A stretch of DNA of 64,000 bases from Centropus unirufus (taxonomy: Eukaryota; Chordata; Aves; Cuculiformes; Centropidae): the NCBI GenBank assembly GCA_013397695.1, contig VYZI01000084.1:2040802-2104801 (forward strand), given 5' to 3'. Of the stretch, positions 36,795 to 50,985 are shown piece by piece. The notes beneath the pieces were generated by a model. The model was not told where the DNA came from. It ran no database searches and was given only the letters and a program-made list of their open reading frames with translations. Made by a program: the position numbers and the translations under genes. Every line of letters begins with the position of its first letter. The stretch's first letter is position 1.

Positions 36795-36890
36795 GATTAA
36801 GTGTATTTCTGGATCAGGGCCATAGGGTTCAGTATCATGCAGGGTTCAAGCCAGGAGGCTGTGATTAAATGGCCTGACAGAGCCAGAAGG
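36795..36890 (+). repeat. Old dispersed repeat, copy 2
   Basis: TTAAGTGTATTTCTGGATCA, then GGGCCATAGGGTTCAGTATC and CAGGAGGCTGTGATTAAATG. It matches copy 1 about 1.4 kb away, in direct orientation. The similarity fades after ATGGCCTGACAG. Confidence 0.7.
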
Positions 36891-39800
36891 AAGGCTCTTC
36901 TCTTTACCTGCAGAACAGGTGAAGCTGCAGCTAAAGGTACTGTCACTTGGCTCTCCCTGCACAACCTGCAAAAACTTCCTGCAAGAATAAGCCAGTCACT
37001 TTCATCCCCATGATACAGTTGTTACTAGTTTTTCACCTGAAACTCCAAATAAAAGTACTAGTTACATGAACAGTCTCTAATGATGAGAATAATCTCCCAG
37101 CAGGGAACGAATTCAATGACTCCTGTCATGCACATCAGGACACGGATGTCAAATGTGAAAAGCAGTTCCTCTGTGTAGAGATAGCAATAGAGATTGTTGC
37201 CTTGGCACAGAATTTTTTTAATCCAAATTGACTTTTCCAGTGCTTTTGTTCCTGTGTTCCCAAATCAGTGCTGTATTCTAAACAGCAGCTGACTCCTCAC
37301 TTATTGCAGAGCCTTTCCACACAGACTCATGAACCCAGCCAGTAGAAGTTGGGAGATTCCTGATGTGAGATCTCAAGGATCTTTCTTCTCTCCAGCAAAA
37401 GGCAGATTTCTGTTTCCTCTGTTTTCTCCATAAAACTTGAGATAGGGTTTGAGACAAAAGATGAGATGATAGATATGTAGCCTAGAGTGAGTGCTCTCTC
37501 ATTTGTTTATTGTCCTGCTCTTCCTGAGTGAAGAACAATACATTCCTCAAAGGACCTTTTCAGGTCATCAGTGTGAGTTCCACAACCTAATGTATTAATG
37601 TCGAGAGTGACAAGATCAGTGTTTGATTTAGCACAGAAGATAGTGTTCTTTCTCCACTGAAGACAGAAGTAACAATCCACAGCCCTTCTTCCCCTTTCCT
37701 TTAACCTAATGGGCCTGATTTCCTTTAATCTGATGTCCTGCCTGACTCGGTTGTTCCTTTGTGTATGCTCCTGAGGGGTGTTTCAGCGCGGGACACAGAA
37801 GTATGAAATTATTCTCTATCACACGATCACAGTGTAATTTCAGAATCTTTCTGTTCATTTAACAAATCAGCCCTGGATTCCATTTCTTTGTGAGTGGTAA
37901 CAAGTATTGTGCAGCAAGAGTTAATCTGTAACCAGATACTGCGTGGCTGGCAGAGAAGCTAAGAAAGAGAAACAGCAAACTTCCTCTGTTTTTTCCTTTG
38001 CACTGAATTAAAGTAACTTTATCAGGGACTGCAGGGCTAGGATTATGATAATACGCTTTATTTGTAAAGTTTTGAAAAAAACAGTGTCCCATCCTGATAG
38101 AGTTCAACTCCTTCGGATTTTAATTTGGTTTGTAGCAAGAGCAACACGGCAGTCCACAGGGGAAGTTCTCCTCTGAAGGGCGGACAGAAGGTGTGAGTAA
38201 ATGCACTTGCATGACTGGTACCACCCATAGAAGAGGGCTTCAAATGAGCAGCCAGGACAGCAATCAGAACTACCCAGAACTGGCAAGAGCCAGGAAGGTG
38301 TTGAATATATATAGAGATTACCTATCAGTTTAGCTATGAAGGTATCAAAGCTTGAACGTGTGCCTTGGGCAAGTAAACACCTCTCTGTAGCTCTGCTCTT
38401 AGTAACGGTGCCACCCACCAAATCTTGCCTAGGGTGGTGGAAAGGGGGTTGGCATTAGTGCTCTTCTTGAGGGAGCCTTCCAGTGCCATGGTTCATCACA
38501 GGTCCTAAAAGGCTGGAGAGGTACTAAATATTCTTAGTGGTAGCAGGTGGCCAACGTGAGCTTCAGCATATTCTTCTCTCCTCTCCTCCCATCTCCTCTC
38601 CTTTTGTGACTGTTGTGCCTGTGGCTGACAGTTGGCTGGGAGGTTGCTCTCCACAGCATAGCTCTCATTCTTGCTATCTCCAGGGATCTGCACCAGGGAC
38701 TTTAGCAATGCTTAAAGCTAACTGTAAGAAGAGATTGAGCTCTTACCACATCATCCAGGAAGGAAGGCGGGCTCTCCCTAGGCACCTAGCTGAGGTCAGA
38801 AAGGAAAGTGTTCTCAGTGTAAAGGTTCTGCAATGAATGGGAGGGATCTACAGTTTTATTCATGGGATAATTCATGGAAAACAACCAACAAAGACTCTGA
38901 GCAAGAGCAATTTCTACCAACAAAGAAGTGACTCCTCAGCAGACTTTCTCCTCCACCTGACAATATGAAAATTAGATAAGCTTTTTTTTTTTTTCTTGTT
39001 AAGCTGTCTTCTTGTCTATACATTTCAACCAAGGATATTTTTAACCAAAATCTTATTTCCTCTTCTGTCAGTTCAAGTTCAGCAGAGCCAGCACCCCTAC
39101 TACTTCCACCACCACATGCACACAGCGAATGGAAAGGGAAGGGAGGGGTAGAGCTCCACTCAATGCAGGCAAGTCCTTAGTGTAGCTAGGATAGAAGGCA
39201 CTAATCTAGTCTCCCTCATCTCACAGTATTAGCTATAGGAATACCTTCTGAAGGCATTGCAATTCTTTCTTGCACTGCTCAGATTAAATGATCTGTTTCT
39301 GGAGAAAACCTTCTTCCACTGTTACTTACATTGTCACTTAAGTTTCAAGGAATTTATTGTGCCAAAGAAGCAGGATCATCCAAACGGGCACAGCCTGCCC
39401 AGTGGAAGGAGGAGCAGGCTAGGAAGGGAGTATTTTACTTCATATGGAAGTGTTTTCCCCAGCAGGAATAAATCTTTACTTCTGAACATCATATATGATG
39501 ACAACTCAGCTCAGATGGGCTAGTGTAGCATTAGCTGTGCATGGCCATAAGTAAATAGCACTGCAGAGAGCTGGCTAGAGGAAGCAAAATTTATTTTGAA
39601 TGTGATAGCATTTTCTCCTTCCTGAGGGGCCAGAACCTAGCTCCTTAGTTTGGACAATACCTCCAATTCCCCTAAGGTGTTTCCACACGTATCAGTGTGA
39701 TTACTTTAAACAATCTCTCCCCCCTACTCTCCCATCCCCAAAACTGTAACCTGAAGAGGCAGGCATAGCCATTGAGTTTTATTTTGAGGCAAGGCTTTTG

Positions 39801-42230
39801 AGGGTAGGAAGGAGAAAAGAGAAGCTGGTTCTAAAAAAAAAACAAAAACAACAACAAAAAACTCCACAAACAACAACAGCAAAAACCTTATTCCATCAGG
39901 CATTTCTGGAAAAGTGGAGGAAAGGCAGGTTCTAAAGCCATGCCTATGGCTGCATGTAAGGGATAGTTCTCAAAGGATTCATTTAATCAGATTCTGCCAA
40001 AGATAGGCTGTCTCTCTGTAATTCACTCCATGTCTTATTCTAAGGCCATATGCTCTGGTCACATGAAGATTTACAGTTTCAAATTCACTTGCCTTGGAGA
40101 ATCTAAAAGAATTATGCAAGAAATCATGTTCCATGATAACTGAGGCCTCACACAGCCGTGCTTTCTAAAGACTGCTTCTAACTCTATAGATGGTCCCTCT
40201 AGGGCTTTGTAAGCCCTTCTGGTAAAGATGGAAGGGGAGAAAAAGGGGAAGCTGCTGATCATTGCCATATGTGAGAAGCATTTCTGCCTGCATATGGGTG
40301 TGATGTCCATGTTATCACGGAGGCTGTGCTCTCCCTAGCCCCCCTGTTTCCTGTTTCCAGTCAGCAACTTGCTGTTGGGGCAGGAATCCCATATCATTCT
40401 GTACTGCAGTTACAAAAGAGGAAAATGATAGCCAATGGAGGGGGAAGGGGTGAGGGAAATCCTCTTAAATAGCCATGTAGGATGTCTCAGCAGGGATATG
40501 AGCCAGGAGTCCTCAGAGGCAGTAGAATAAGTGGGAGTTTAGCAAACGATCATTTTCTTTTTTTGACTAGTGCTCCTTAGAGACCTCAGCACTCCAGTTC
40601 TCAGAGCTAATTTTAGCAGTTTGTGGTTGGCCTGTTCCTAATGTCCCTTTCCTATCTCTCACACACACTGAACCTTGGGATACTCTCTGTGGGCTGACAG
40701 ATGACGTGGAAACCGCTAAACTCCAGGTCAAGTATCAAAAATCAAGTGGGATGAGGAAACTGGAAGCTCGATTTGCTTTTTTCCAAATAAGGGAGCTATA
40801 TTCATATTAGAAGTTCTTAGCATACCAGGTTTGTGGTTTGGTTTTTTTTGTAGGTGTATGAAGGGAATGACTTAGTCTTGAAAATTTTATGGTAACCACC
40901 AAAGGTGTTATCATCCCATGGACACTGCCTTTCCTATACAGACTATGACTGACATGCTTTCATTATTTATTGGCACTGCTCTTCTGTAGGAAAACCAAAA
41001 CCACATTGTCCCAAACACTGTGGTGACATATAACAGGCAGAGTGACTCTGTCCCAAAGGGCATAGAGTACCTGTTAGAAAGGGTTCAAAATGAACACAGC
41101 AGCAATAAAGCTGTGATGCCAGGAGTGAAGGAGCTTGCAGCATGGGGAATTTATACTGCAGATGCCATGTTCATGGAAGTCTTCCCTGCTTAACACTTCC
41201 GTGATGAATTTATGTCAATCATTTCTCTTCCACAAAATTTGCTATACAGTTTGTAAGGAATCTGATGCCCAGAGGCAATACAGGGTACAGAAGGAAGGTA
41301 AAAGTTTTAGGATGATTCCTCCTATTTAAGCCAAACTTTCTCAGAAAAATGAGCAACAGGTGGCATCTTTTTCTTCCCCTAAATTTCTTGTGGATTCCCT
41401 CTCATGATCTCCCTTCCTTTCCACATACAAATCTGTAGAGGATGCTCCTCAGGCCTGAAATGTATGCTCAGAGTGATGTATGTGTGGGACTGGGGATGTT
41501 TAAGGGGCATATGGAGCCTTAAGGGATCTGGAAGAAGTGCTTGCTCCACTCTCTAAGAAAACTAAGGCTAGTGCCTGAGAACAGATCAGTAACTTTATTT
41601 TCAGTTGATAGATTTAAGAAGGTTTTGAGTCAGGTAAGAAAACCTTGGAAGCTGTTTAGGAGGGGAAAAAACATAGTTATGTCCCTCAAGGATAGGAAAC
41701 CACTATTTCTTGAGCTGGCAGAGGCTAGATTTGTGTTATTAATTGGGCAGACAGCCCTGGTTTTGTGATGGGCCAAAAATAAAAGACTGACTAGGATATC
41801 TTGGACAAGACTGCCTGTAGCACTCTGCTCTGGTTGGCAGAAAGCAGTCAGTCTGCACATAAAACAGATCTAATGAGCTGCCCATGGCTCTTCTTGGTGC
41901 CCTGAAGGTATTTCCCAGGTGAGGCTATGCCGTATGAGAAGCTACTTTGCACTCTGTAGAGATCCAGCCAGGACACTGTAGTCAGCATCACTGTTAACAG
42001 AGGCAGAGACAGGCTGCTTGCAGCAGGGAGAAGCCCAGCAGTGAGCAGTGATGTATGGGGGCACAGGGGTGACCTCATGTTTTCTCTGACTTACCACCAG
42101 ATTCCCGGGAGCTTTGCTGATTGCTGAAGATCCCCTTCATTTTTAAGGGTGTGTTGGCAGCTGGTTTCACTTTCGGGCAGAGAAAAGTCCAGTCCAAACT
42201 GAAGGAATGGATGGGAGGAACCTTGCACAC
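36891..42230. other. Intergenic or intronic DNA without recognised genes
   Basis: Unique-looking sequence with a T13 run at 38,982-38,994 and a CAA-rich tract at 39,833-39,886. The ORFs are short and show no family resemblance. Confidence 0.6.
39833..39886 (+). repeat. A-rich / (CAA)n simple repeat
   Basis: AAAAAAAAAACAAAAACAAC, then repeated CAA units to CAACAACAGCAAAAAC. No retroelement body was recognised directly upstream. Confidence 0.8.
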
Positions 42231-42233
42231 ATG

Positions 42234-42234
<1 letters not shown>

Positions 42235-42270
<36 letters not shown>
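42235..42270 (+). repeat. (AC)18 microsatellite
   Basis: A perfect AC dinucleotide run of 36 bp, continued imperfectly as GCAC. It is likely to vary in length between individuals. The minus-strand frames with poly-Cys/Val (CVCVCV) arise from it and are not genes. Confidence 0.98.
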
Positions 42271-42274
<4 letters not shown>

Positions 42275-42275
<1 letters not shown>

Positions 42276-45200
42276 ATCTATAGTTTTCTTTAATAGTCCC
42301 TGAGCAGATGGAGACAGTCATGTGAGGCCTTGGAGCTCTGTCCACTTTGGAGGAGTAGTAGGTGTGGCATCATTGACATGGCCGGATATACAAGTTGCCC
42401 TTCACAGAGAAACTCGCTGTCCTCCAAAAACCTACTATCAACAAAATCCTTCCTGCAGGACTTCCAGCTCTACCCAAGCCAGCTGTAAATTCTTTTGAGG
42501 CTGAGACTAAGAAAACTGGAATCCTGGGAGGACTTTGGTACAGTACCAAAACCATTTCCACTGAACATTCCCAAAAATGCATTTTCTCTGACCCAGGAAT
42601 GTGAGCTCTGTAACAACAGCAAAACTGAAGCCCTAGACCATTTGCATTATCTAATATTAACTTATTACTTCTTTGTGTTCCATCTGTCTCATCTAATATG
42701 AAAACAATCGTCCCTCTGGGACGCAGACTGTGTTTTCATTCCATTATGTAGCACCTGGCACAATGGAGTTGCTGTCACTTGAGTAGGATCCTACCTCCAC
42801 ATAAACAAAAAAATTAGTGGCACTCTAGTTTCTCCATTTACAGCTTTTTTTTGAGTTTTTTTTTTGAGTGAATAATCATAAAGTATTTGAGTTATCACAA
42901 CAATGCTGATGGCTGCTGCAGCCAGAAAATGACTGAAAAGTGGGGAAAAACAGCAGAAAGCTAGTATGTACACAGCGAGCTCCTCAGCAGGTCCCAGTAA
43001 AGCTGGAAGAAAGTTACATTTGCTCTAAAGAAGATGAAGGTACAGTCCTTGAAACTCAGGGCAGCTGGCCACTCTGACCGCAGGACCTGCCACCCACTTC
43101 CTCACTTGCCAGACCTCATGTATTTGCATTCAGTCCCTCACCATCTGTTTGTCCTTTTTATGGGACAAGTTGTCTCTCTCTTCACTCTCTACCTACCGGT
43201 TGTCACCCTCTGCACGAACCAGTTGAAAAGCGTGGCTCCCTTACTGTCACAAGATTCCTGCACATTCTTGGTGCTTCCTTGCATGATACAACTTCTTTTC
43301 TGAACATTTTCAGACTTCCCCTTTTAAATACAGAGGTTCTAGAGGCACTGACGCCTCTTGGAGTGAGTGCATTCCTCAAAAGCCTTTGCCATGATTTTGT
43401 GGTCCCAAATGGTAACACTCTCCCCTCCAAAGGTGGGGAATGCAATCGGGCCTTGCTCCCCTGCCTGTGGTGCCTCCAAAGGAGGAAAGTCTTCAGCAAG
43501 CAGACAGACAGAATAGCCAGCACCATGCTGGGAAAAGTATGTTGAGGGTGGGAAGGAAGAGTGGTTGCACCACATTGTGATTCTGGCATGCTTAGAGATG
43601 GTCCCAAAGGAACTATCAGATGCTGCTGTATGTTTAGGGCAGCTTCTGGGCTACTTGCACTCACACTCGTAGAGGTAAGGTAAAACTATGCAGCTGCAGC
43701 CATATGCTAGGGGCTTTTTCTCCTTCCCAGTACTCCTCAGAAAAGCGTGTGCAGAGCAGAGAACCTAGCCCTGCATAACAACATTTATACACACAACCTT
43801 CTCTGCCTCTTTGTACCTGGCAAAGTAGGAGGCTGGGTGTTTCAATCAAATCTTCCCTCCGGTGTGAGGAAAAAAGGCAGATAAAGAACAGCCAAATGGC
43901 GTGCTATGCTCATACTCTTGCTTGCATCCTAAACTAAACCCACAGACTGCAATGAATGGTCTTACTCGCTTGTGCTCACAGGAAATACACACAAGCACTG
44001 AAGGCTGTCAGGGCTGTTCCCAGCTCTAAAGCTGTCCTTTGACAGAACTGGACTTGTTTTTCCCCAGATGAGAGGCTGGTCAACACCACCCCTAAACTCA
44101 CCTCCACCCCCAAACAGCTGTTTTGCCAAAGGGTGGAGAAGCAGGCCTCCTGATTGAGGGTGGAGCAGTTTGAAGGGGAGGAAAGCAGTGACTTCACTTT
44201 TTATTAAGTAATAAGAGAGCAGGGCGTGCGTCACTCTGAAAAACAAGGTTTTGGGTGGGGGCATAGGCTCTCTGCAGCATCTTGTGCAGGGAGCTTTCCC
44301 CTTTTGTGGGAAATAAGTAAAACACACTGTTCTGATGAGGTAAACCAGATAGTCAGAGACACACTAGTATAGAAACCTTATAATCTCATTTAAGGGGATC
44401 CAAGAAGAGCACTACAGTGAAAGGGCACATAATGGTGAAGGTGGTTTGGACTAGACAGCACTTTCCTCCAGCAGGGGTAGAGAAGCACAGGAACAAATTC
44501 AAGTCCATGTGAATAAAATGGGTGTGGAAGAGTGGGCTGGACACAGCACTGCATCCAGCCCTCAGCCAGGGTGAGGCAGGGCAGGGCAGCATCAGGAAAA
44601 GGACTGCTGTCTGCTTACTCTGCAACCTGGTCAGCCTTGGTTGGAGCACCAGTACCACTGCAGTTCGAAATGCCCTGCAGCCTTCTCTTACTGGTGTCAT
44701 TGGCCCTGTCTCTCTAAGGAATCTGAAACTCTTGTTGTCTAACTGGTTTGTCCCTTCCCGGGTGCTGAAACATAATTTACTATGCAAATGGGACAGCTCT
44801 GGCAGTTTTCATACCAAGGAGTATTCTTGCCCTGGCGAGGGAATTCTTCATAAACAGAATAGAGTTCCTCAAACAGCACATGTTGGTCAGCTTCCATGGG
44901 AGCAGACAGCATTAGGGTCCATGTACAAATACCATGGGGGATGATGGCAGAATAGACAAAGGAGCCTTTCACAGGGAGTTAGCTGCAAGGGGACTGCTGT
45001 TCTTACGTTGGCAGCAGCCTCTTCTTAGTCCTGAGAGTGAAGAAGTATTGTAAGTTCTGGAAGTATCTCCCCAAATAATCCTTTCCCTGCAACTGAATCC
45101 TGCAGGGCTGTATGGGCAGCCTGGGGCCAGGCTGTAGCTGTGTTCACATCTCCCTGAATCAGCTGGCTTCTTCCAGTCCTCACTGCTACTGAACAAGTCT

Positions 45201-48200
45201 CTTGGGCTCAAGAGCAGTCTGGTATGTCAAAGATCATCCTGGCCTGTTCTCACCATCATAAGAGTTAAAAGCAGTCTTAGACTCCAAGGGTTGCAAATGT
45301 GACAAATGTTTTCCTACTGTTTATACTGCACTGAAAGTGCAGTCTCAAGAGTGGCCATCAGAACAGCAGCTGTTTCACAGAGGATCACAGGCTGGCTGTA
45401 AAAAGCTTTTCTGATGGTTCTAGGTGATGCTCATGGCATGATCACAGGGTACCTCTAGCACTGCTTACAGTGGGGACATAACCAAAATCACTTCTTTCCT
45501 CTCCTAGTCCTCCAGGTGAAACACCTTGGCACCATCCTACAGAGACATGACAGCGCAGAGGCACACCTACCTAGCATTCCTCTAGCTAGCCCAGGTACCG
45601 AAGTGTAGTGCATCAGTGCTGGCATGTGCTTCACTTGTCGGATATTTGAGTTCAGTTTCTAAGGGTCACTAATAAATAGAATTTTCTGTTCCCACCTCCA
45701 ACTTGAGAAAATTAAATTAACCGAGTTTTCAGAGAGCTCAACTTCCTTGCTCACAAATCATAAATGGTTGAAGATAACAGCATTGTTTTTTCAATAAGGA
45801 AGAAAATGACAAAGGAAGAAAAACAAAGTAACAGGAGTCCACCAACTCCCCCAGTAATACTTAGCAAAGTCCTCTCTCCTTGCTTGCTGACACAACTGCC
45901 ACAGCAGATCATTGCTTCCCCCTGCTCTACAAATGCTCCACTCACAACCAGCTGTTTTGGGATACCACCACTCACCTGCTGAGTGGCAAAGACTTCTTCA
46001 GAACTGAAGTTTAGTCAGTATGAAAATGCACAACCAGTCAGCCTGGCCTGCTGCTTCTTGTAACTATTCTAACTCTGTTAGTGACTCCTCTTAGTGACTC
46101 CAGCTGAGCATCCCCCATCACCTGCAGTTGCTGTTAGTCTCTCCTAATTATCAGTGAGTCCTGACTTTTTGTTGCTCAAAGTCAACTTCTTAAACTTTGC
46201 TGGCCCTCTGGTTTGCTGTATTTTTACTTCCCAAGACTGTAAACAAACACAAGAAGCTAAAGATGCTCATCTACTATGGGCACAGCTAGTCCCAGCTTTT
46301 CACACTAATTGAAATTCGTATTATTGTTTCTTTTATAATGAGATTATTGAGTTTTATTACACAAATCCTCCCATATGTGGTAGCATGGAAAAGTCAGAAC
46401 ATATGGGTATTGGGCTGTCCTCTAGGCTGTTTCAGCTCCTTTTCTCTCCAACTGAGGCCAGCAGAGCAGTCCTGCCTCTCCATCCCTTTGGGCTTCCTTG
46501 CTAGCAGGCCAACAAAAGATAAATGAAAAGACGGCATCCAAGTTAGTGTTTTGCATCCTGCTGTCAGCCTGAGCACCAAATCAGGGTTCACCAAAAAGCA
46601 ATAGCCGTCTTATACAAGCCTCGAGATAGCCCTCTGTTTATAACAATGTTAGATCCTACGGTTATATCTGTGCTGCAGACACATGGACTCAGAAAGGCTA
46701 AGAGATGCTAATGAATTTGTAACCAGTTCCAATGCTTTTCCGCCTCTTTCCCATCTTCTTAAGAGTAGACAATATTTCTTTCTTAAACCAGGGCATTAGT
46801 AACACTAATGACTGGATGTATCACCCCTGCATGCTGAGCATGACTCACAGAGTCAACATGTCCCTAGCAGCTTGGAGGAACAATACGGTGTGTTCACAGT
46901 TACTCTTTTTGGCTATGCCATTACTGGAGCCTAGAACAAGGGCAGTGATGTCATGGCCATAGCCTTAATGTGTAAATAACTTATACAATACCACAAGCTC
47001 TCTATTATATATTACTTCCACATTAATGTAACTTAGGGCCTATATACACAATTAATTGCCAGAGCCAAGAAAAAGTAATTTGAAACAGTTTCTATTATTT
47101 CAGGCTTTAAACAAGGATATTTCTTGGTCCCACCCAACAGGCTCGTTCTGGAGAGGTAGTTCCTAGCTCGATGTTGAGCTATATAATTTTGTTAAGTACT
47201 CAGCTACAAAGAAGAAAGCTTGGAATGTAGAAATGGGCAGACAAGAATCCCACTAAGAAATAGCTTACATTTTTCTGACAAGTAACCATTGTTGCAAGTA
47301 TTTACATAAAAAAGTGTAAGAAAAAGCTTTAATGCAAAAACCCCAAATTATTCCCTGCCATTTGCTAGAAAATTACTTTGAAGGCTTTTGTGCACTTGTA
47401 TTTGAACAAGACGTTTCTCCATTAGTCTCTGAGAGGAGGGGAGGCTTTTCCTTTTAAAAATGTGTTATGTGTATTTAGTGGTCCCTCAAAAGAGCCAACG
47501 CAGAGGCTAAGCATACAGTGACTTTGTAACCAGAAGCCAGTTGGTGGGTCACCCAGACAAGCTCATACTAGCTTCAAATTATCTCATGTGTGTGCTGATA
47601 GCCATAGCCATGGAGTTCATGGTAAAGCTATTAGTAAGCATACTCCCCCAGGGAAATGGGCAGGTTTTGCAGCTTGGGCTGAGCTCTGAGCTGCTACAGC
47701 TACAGTGCTGTTAGCACCCAGCTCAAGTAGCCTGAACTTAGCGTGGATAGGACCACATAAGCTACTGTCTGCTTTCTGCCTGGATAGCTGTGCCAAGGGT
47801 GACAGTTCCCTGCTTTATAAAATTCTTCCTTAAGGTACTGCCAGGTAGCTTATGGTTACCTCAGGTGACGAAGCCTGCCTATGCTCCATATTTTGAGCCC
47901 CTTTCATCTGCTGTATTAAGCCAGGATTCCTCTGCCCAACAAAACAGGGGAAGCCCTGAGAATTCATAACACGAAATCTTATCTCAAGGGAAAAAAACAG
48001 AGACTTGTGTGTAGAGGCTTGCTGAACTATGCATTCCTGTAATAGTTTCCCAACATTGAGTACCAATGGGACAGTCACACAATTTGCTGCGTGTTCCCAA
48101 CAGGCTGGAATCTTTATCTGCTGGGCAGGCTCAGGCTGGAGTGCTGCCAGTCTCCCTGGAGACCAGCTGTGGCCCTGTAGTTCCTGTGCCTCTGCACTGG

Positions 48201-50985
48201 GCAGTGGACTGGCGGAAGCTGGTGCAAAGCTGCCTGTCTGATTAAATTTGTTATTTTGCAAAAGGATTTAGCTTTGTTTGCCGATTATTACTAAAGAAAA
48301 ATCCTAAGCTGCTGCTTTAACCTGTGTTAAACCTTTCACGGGGTGAAAGAATCTGCTTCCTTTTCTTCCAAGTTGTAAACAAGGAACAAATAAGAGAAGG
48401 CACATAAAACAAAATAAAACCTTTTGAATCATTTTAATGTCATTATTGTATTCTTTTTACTTTTCAATCAAAAAATATTTTTAGATTTCCTGTGCTAAAA
48501 GGCTACCACAGCAGGATGGTTACTGACCTTTGCCTCTGAAAAAAACTCTGGCAGCAGTTCATCAACCACTACCTCAAACATACTTCAGCTCCCACATATA
48601 CCCGCTGTCTCCTCAGGGATGTGATAGTGAGCCCATCCAGAAGGGTCTATAGAAGATAAAGTTGATGAGATAGGTTCACGTAATTCTTCTTCTTTTCCTG
48701 TACAAGCAAATCAAAGAAAGACAAAATAAACAACTTATTCCAAGACAAGCTTTCTGTATACAAGATTTGCTCTAGTTTAGCTGAGTTTGTAGCTGACTAT
48801 TAGTTAAAACAACAAAACGTTATCTATTGAGAAAGTTTTAGAGCAACAAGGACTGGTAGGCTACAAAATAAGATGACTGTAAATGTTTAGTTTGAGCAGA
48901 ATAACTACACTAAAATACCATGATGGTTGCAAAGCCAGGAAATGCCCATAGGAAGTGCTCTTAAAAGGTTTGCCATTGAAGTTTCCTCTCCTTTCATCGG
49001 GTCCTACAATATAGGGAATTTCTTTCGGAGGATTCCTACTGCAGAATTTCTGCAATTAAAAAAATCTAGTATTTCATACTTAGCTTTATCTTTCTGCTCA
49101 GTGGATGGACCTAGATCTCTAATACACAGGATTTAACCATGCTCTGAAAGCAGAATAACTAAAACCACTTTGAGTTCATGGTATTCAGCAAGATATATCT
49201 AACTACTTCAGAAAAATAAAAAAATTTGTTTTCACACCTCTACAGCAGCTGTTATGTGCATTTTGTAGAGGAAAGGCTGTGTGCTGAAAGGGATGAGCCA
49301 AAATACTTTGTGTACCTGACAGAGAGAGGCAAGGACTTGGATTTTTTTCAGTTTCTAGCATGCTGCCACACTTTATATTCAAAGCACAAAGCCCAAATGC
49401 AGTTGCAAGTGTTCAGTCCCTTTTGCAAGCCAGCTGTGGTTCAACTATTCAGGGTCTCTAGCTACAACACCAGCTTCAATAGTTAGCACCCCTGTCACCA
49501 GATCCCACGCCTTCTCACTCTTCCCTAGAGTGAATCAACAACACGCAACACACCCACAGAGCTATTTGTGGGCCTGTTCTGCAAATAGGATCAAGGAATT
49601 AATTCATATTAAAAATAACCCTCCAGGGCCTCAGAGAACAGCCCGACACTGGAGGATATGTCAAGCATCCAGAAAGCAAGGGATAACCATGTCATGATCA
49701 TCTGCAGGACATCTGGCACAAAGTACCTCTCCCAGCATCGCCGTGGCCTGTGTGGCAGTGTCAGGTGAACCAGCCAGCTCAGCAGGGCTGCAGTCCAGTG
49801 TTGCAGTCTCATGATAACTCTCGCTCCTTTTGCAGCCCCCACCTCCTCTGGTGACCACCCCCATCTACTTTCCATAACACATGATGCAGAATGTACTGCA
49901 GAAGACTTGTTTGGTGGGTTTCACAGGCTCGAGTACCCCTCAGAGCACTTCCTTCCAGCTTATGGAGCATGGGAGTGTCCAGAGAAACTGTAGTCTGTGT
50001 GCTTTGAAATGAAGACAGATAGCGTCACAACCTGCCTGCACAAATGTTACCCAGGGAACTTTTATGCCAAATTTCTGAAATTTTAAGCCCTCGACTTCAT
50101 AGCCATTATGAAGTTTTTATTCAGGCTTTTTATTTGTGATATGTGTCCTCATTTAAGGCAATCTAGACTACAAGAAGAATGAGTAAGGGAGGAGATGGCT
50201 ATCTGGGCAATGCCAAGGACTGGAACAAATGCTTTCTCCTTGCTCTTTATGCTAGATTATTTGGAGATAAAGGAGTTTGGAATGATTGCCAGCAAAGGCT
50301 CCTCACTCTCAGAAGCTGATTGTTGTAAACTGCAGAGTTGAACTAGGAAAAGCTTCCTCGTGCAAAGTTTTTTTTTCTGTTGGGAGTGAGATAGTTGCTG
50401 CAATTGTTCAGCACAAGCTCTTCCTAAGACACGATCACTGCAAATATGGGAATCAATGATTCTGCTGGACACACTGAGCATGCATGCTGGGCTTTGCTCT
50501 ACACCACTGCCTAGCAAAATCCCTTTTTTTTCTCTCACGTATGCATAAATAAATAAAAGAGGCAACAGTTCCTCTTCAAGTATTCCCATCACTAGGATAG
50601 TCTGGAAAATGCCATTACTGACCTCTGTTCTGGTCTGTCTGGCTCCCTCCAGTAGGACTCAGTCCCAGACATAAGTTAGGGAAGTCTCAAGGCCTTCCAT
50701 ACTGATAACTATATATGATAACTGGGATATCCTTGTGTCTCCTCTTGCCTCAGTGGACAGGACAGCAGTGTCACCCACTTTGCTTATATTCCTGTGCACT
50801 GAGATACCTATTCACTAGCAGATCATAACAGTTTCAGTGAAGATCCATTTAACTAGAGTGGCATAGAACCAAGTAACAGGGGGGCCAAAACCTGGCACAG
50901 AAAGACTAGCTGTTATGAAATTTGGTAAATTACAGATCAGTCATCCTTCAAATCATCTTTTTTTTTGCTTCCTTTTCATTGCATC
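42275..50985. other. Intergenic or intronic DNA without recognised genes
   Basis: The longest frames (43203-43664 minus, 153 codons; 47830-48261 minus, 143 codons; 44522-44944 plus, 140 codons) lack any motif I recognise and are treated as chance. Around 47,560-47,780 the phrasing (AGCTCAAGTAGCCTGAACTTAGCGTGGATAGG) hints at a decayed DNA-transposon-derived repeat, with low confidence. Confidence 0.55.

Noticed and set aside
42075..42345. Cys/Val-repeat peptides on the minus strand
   Set aside because: They are translations of the (AC)18 microsatellite.
43203..43664. 153-codon minus-strand ORF, one of the longest in the window
   Set aside because: No recognisable domain, signal peptide or conserved motif. 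Overlapping frames of similar length on both strands indicate locally low stop density, and there is no promoter or splice context.
47830..48261. 143-codon minus-strand ORF
   Set aside because: No motif or family resemblance, and no flanking splice or polyadenylation evidence.
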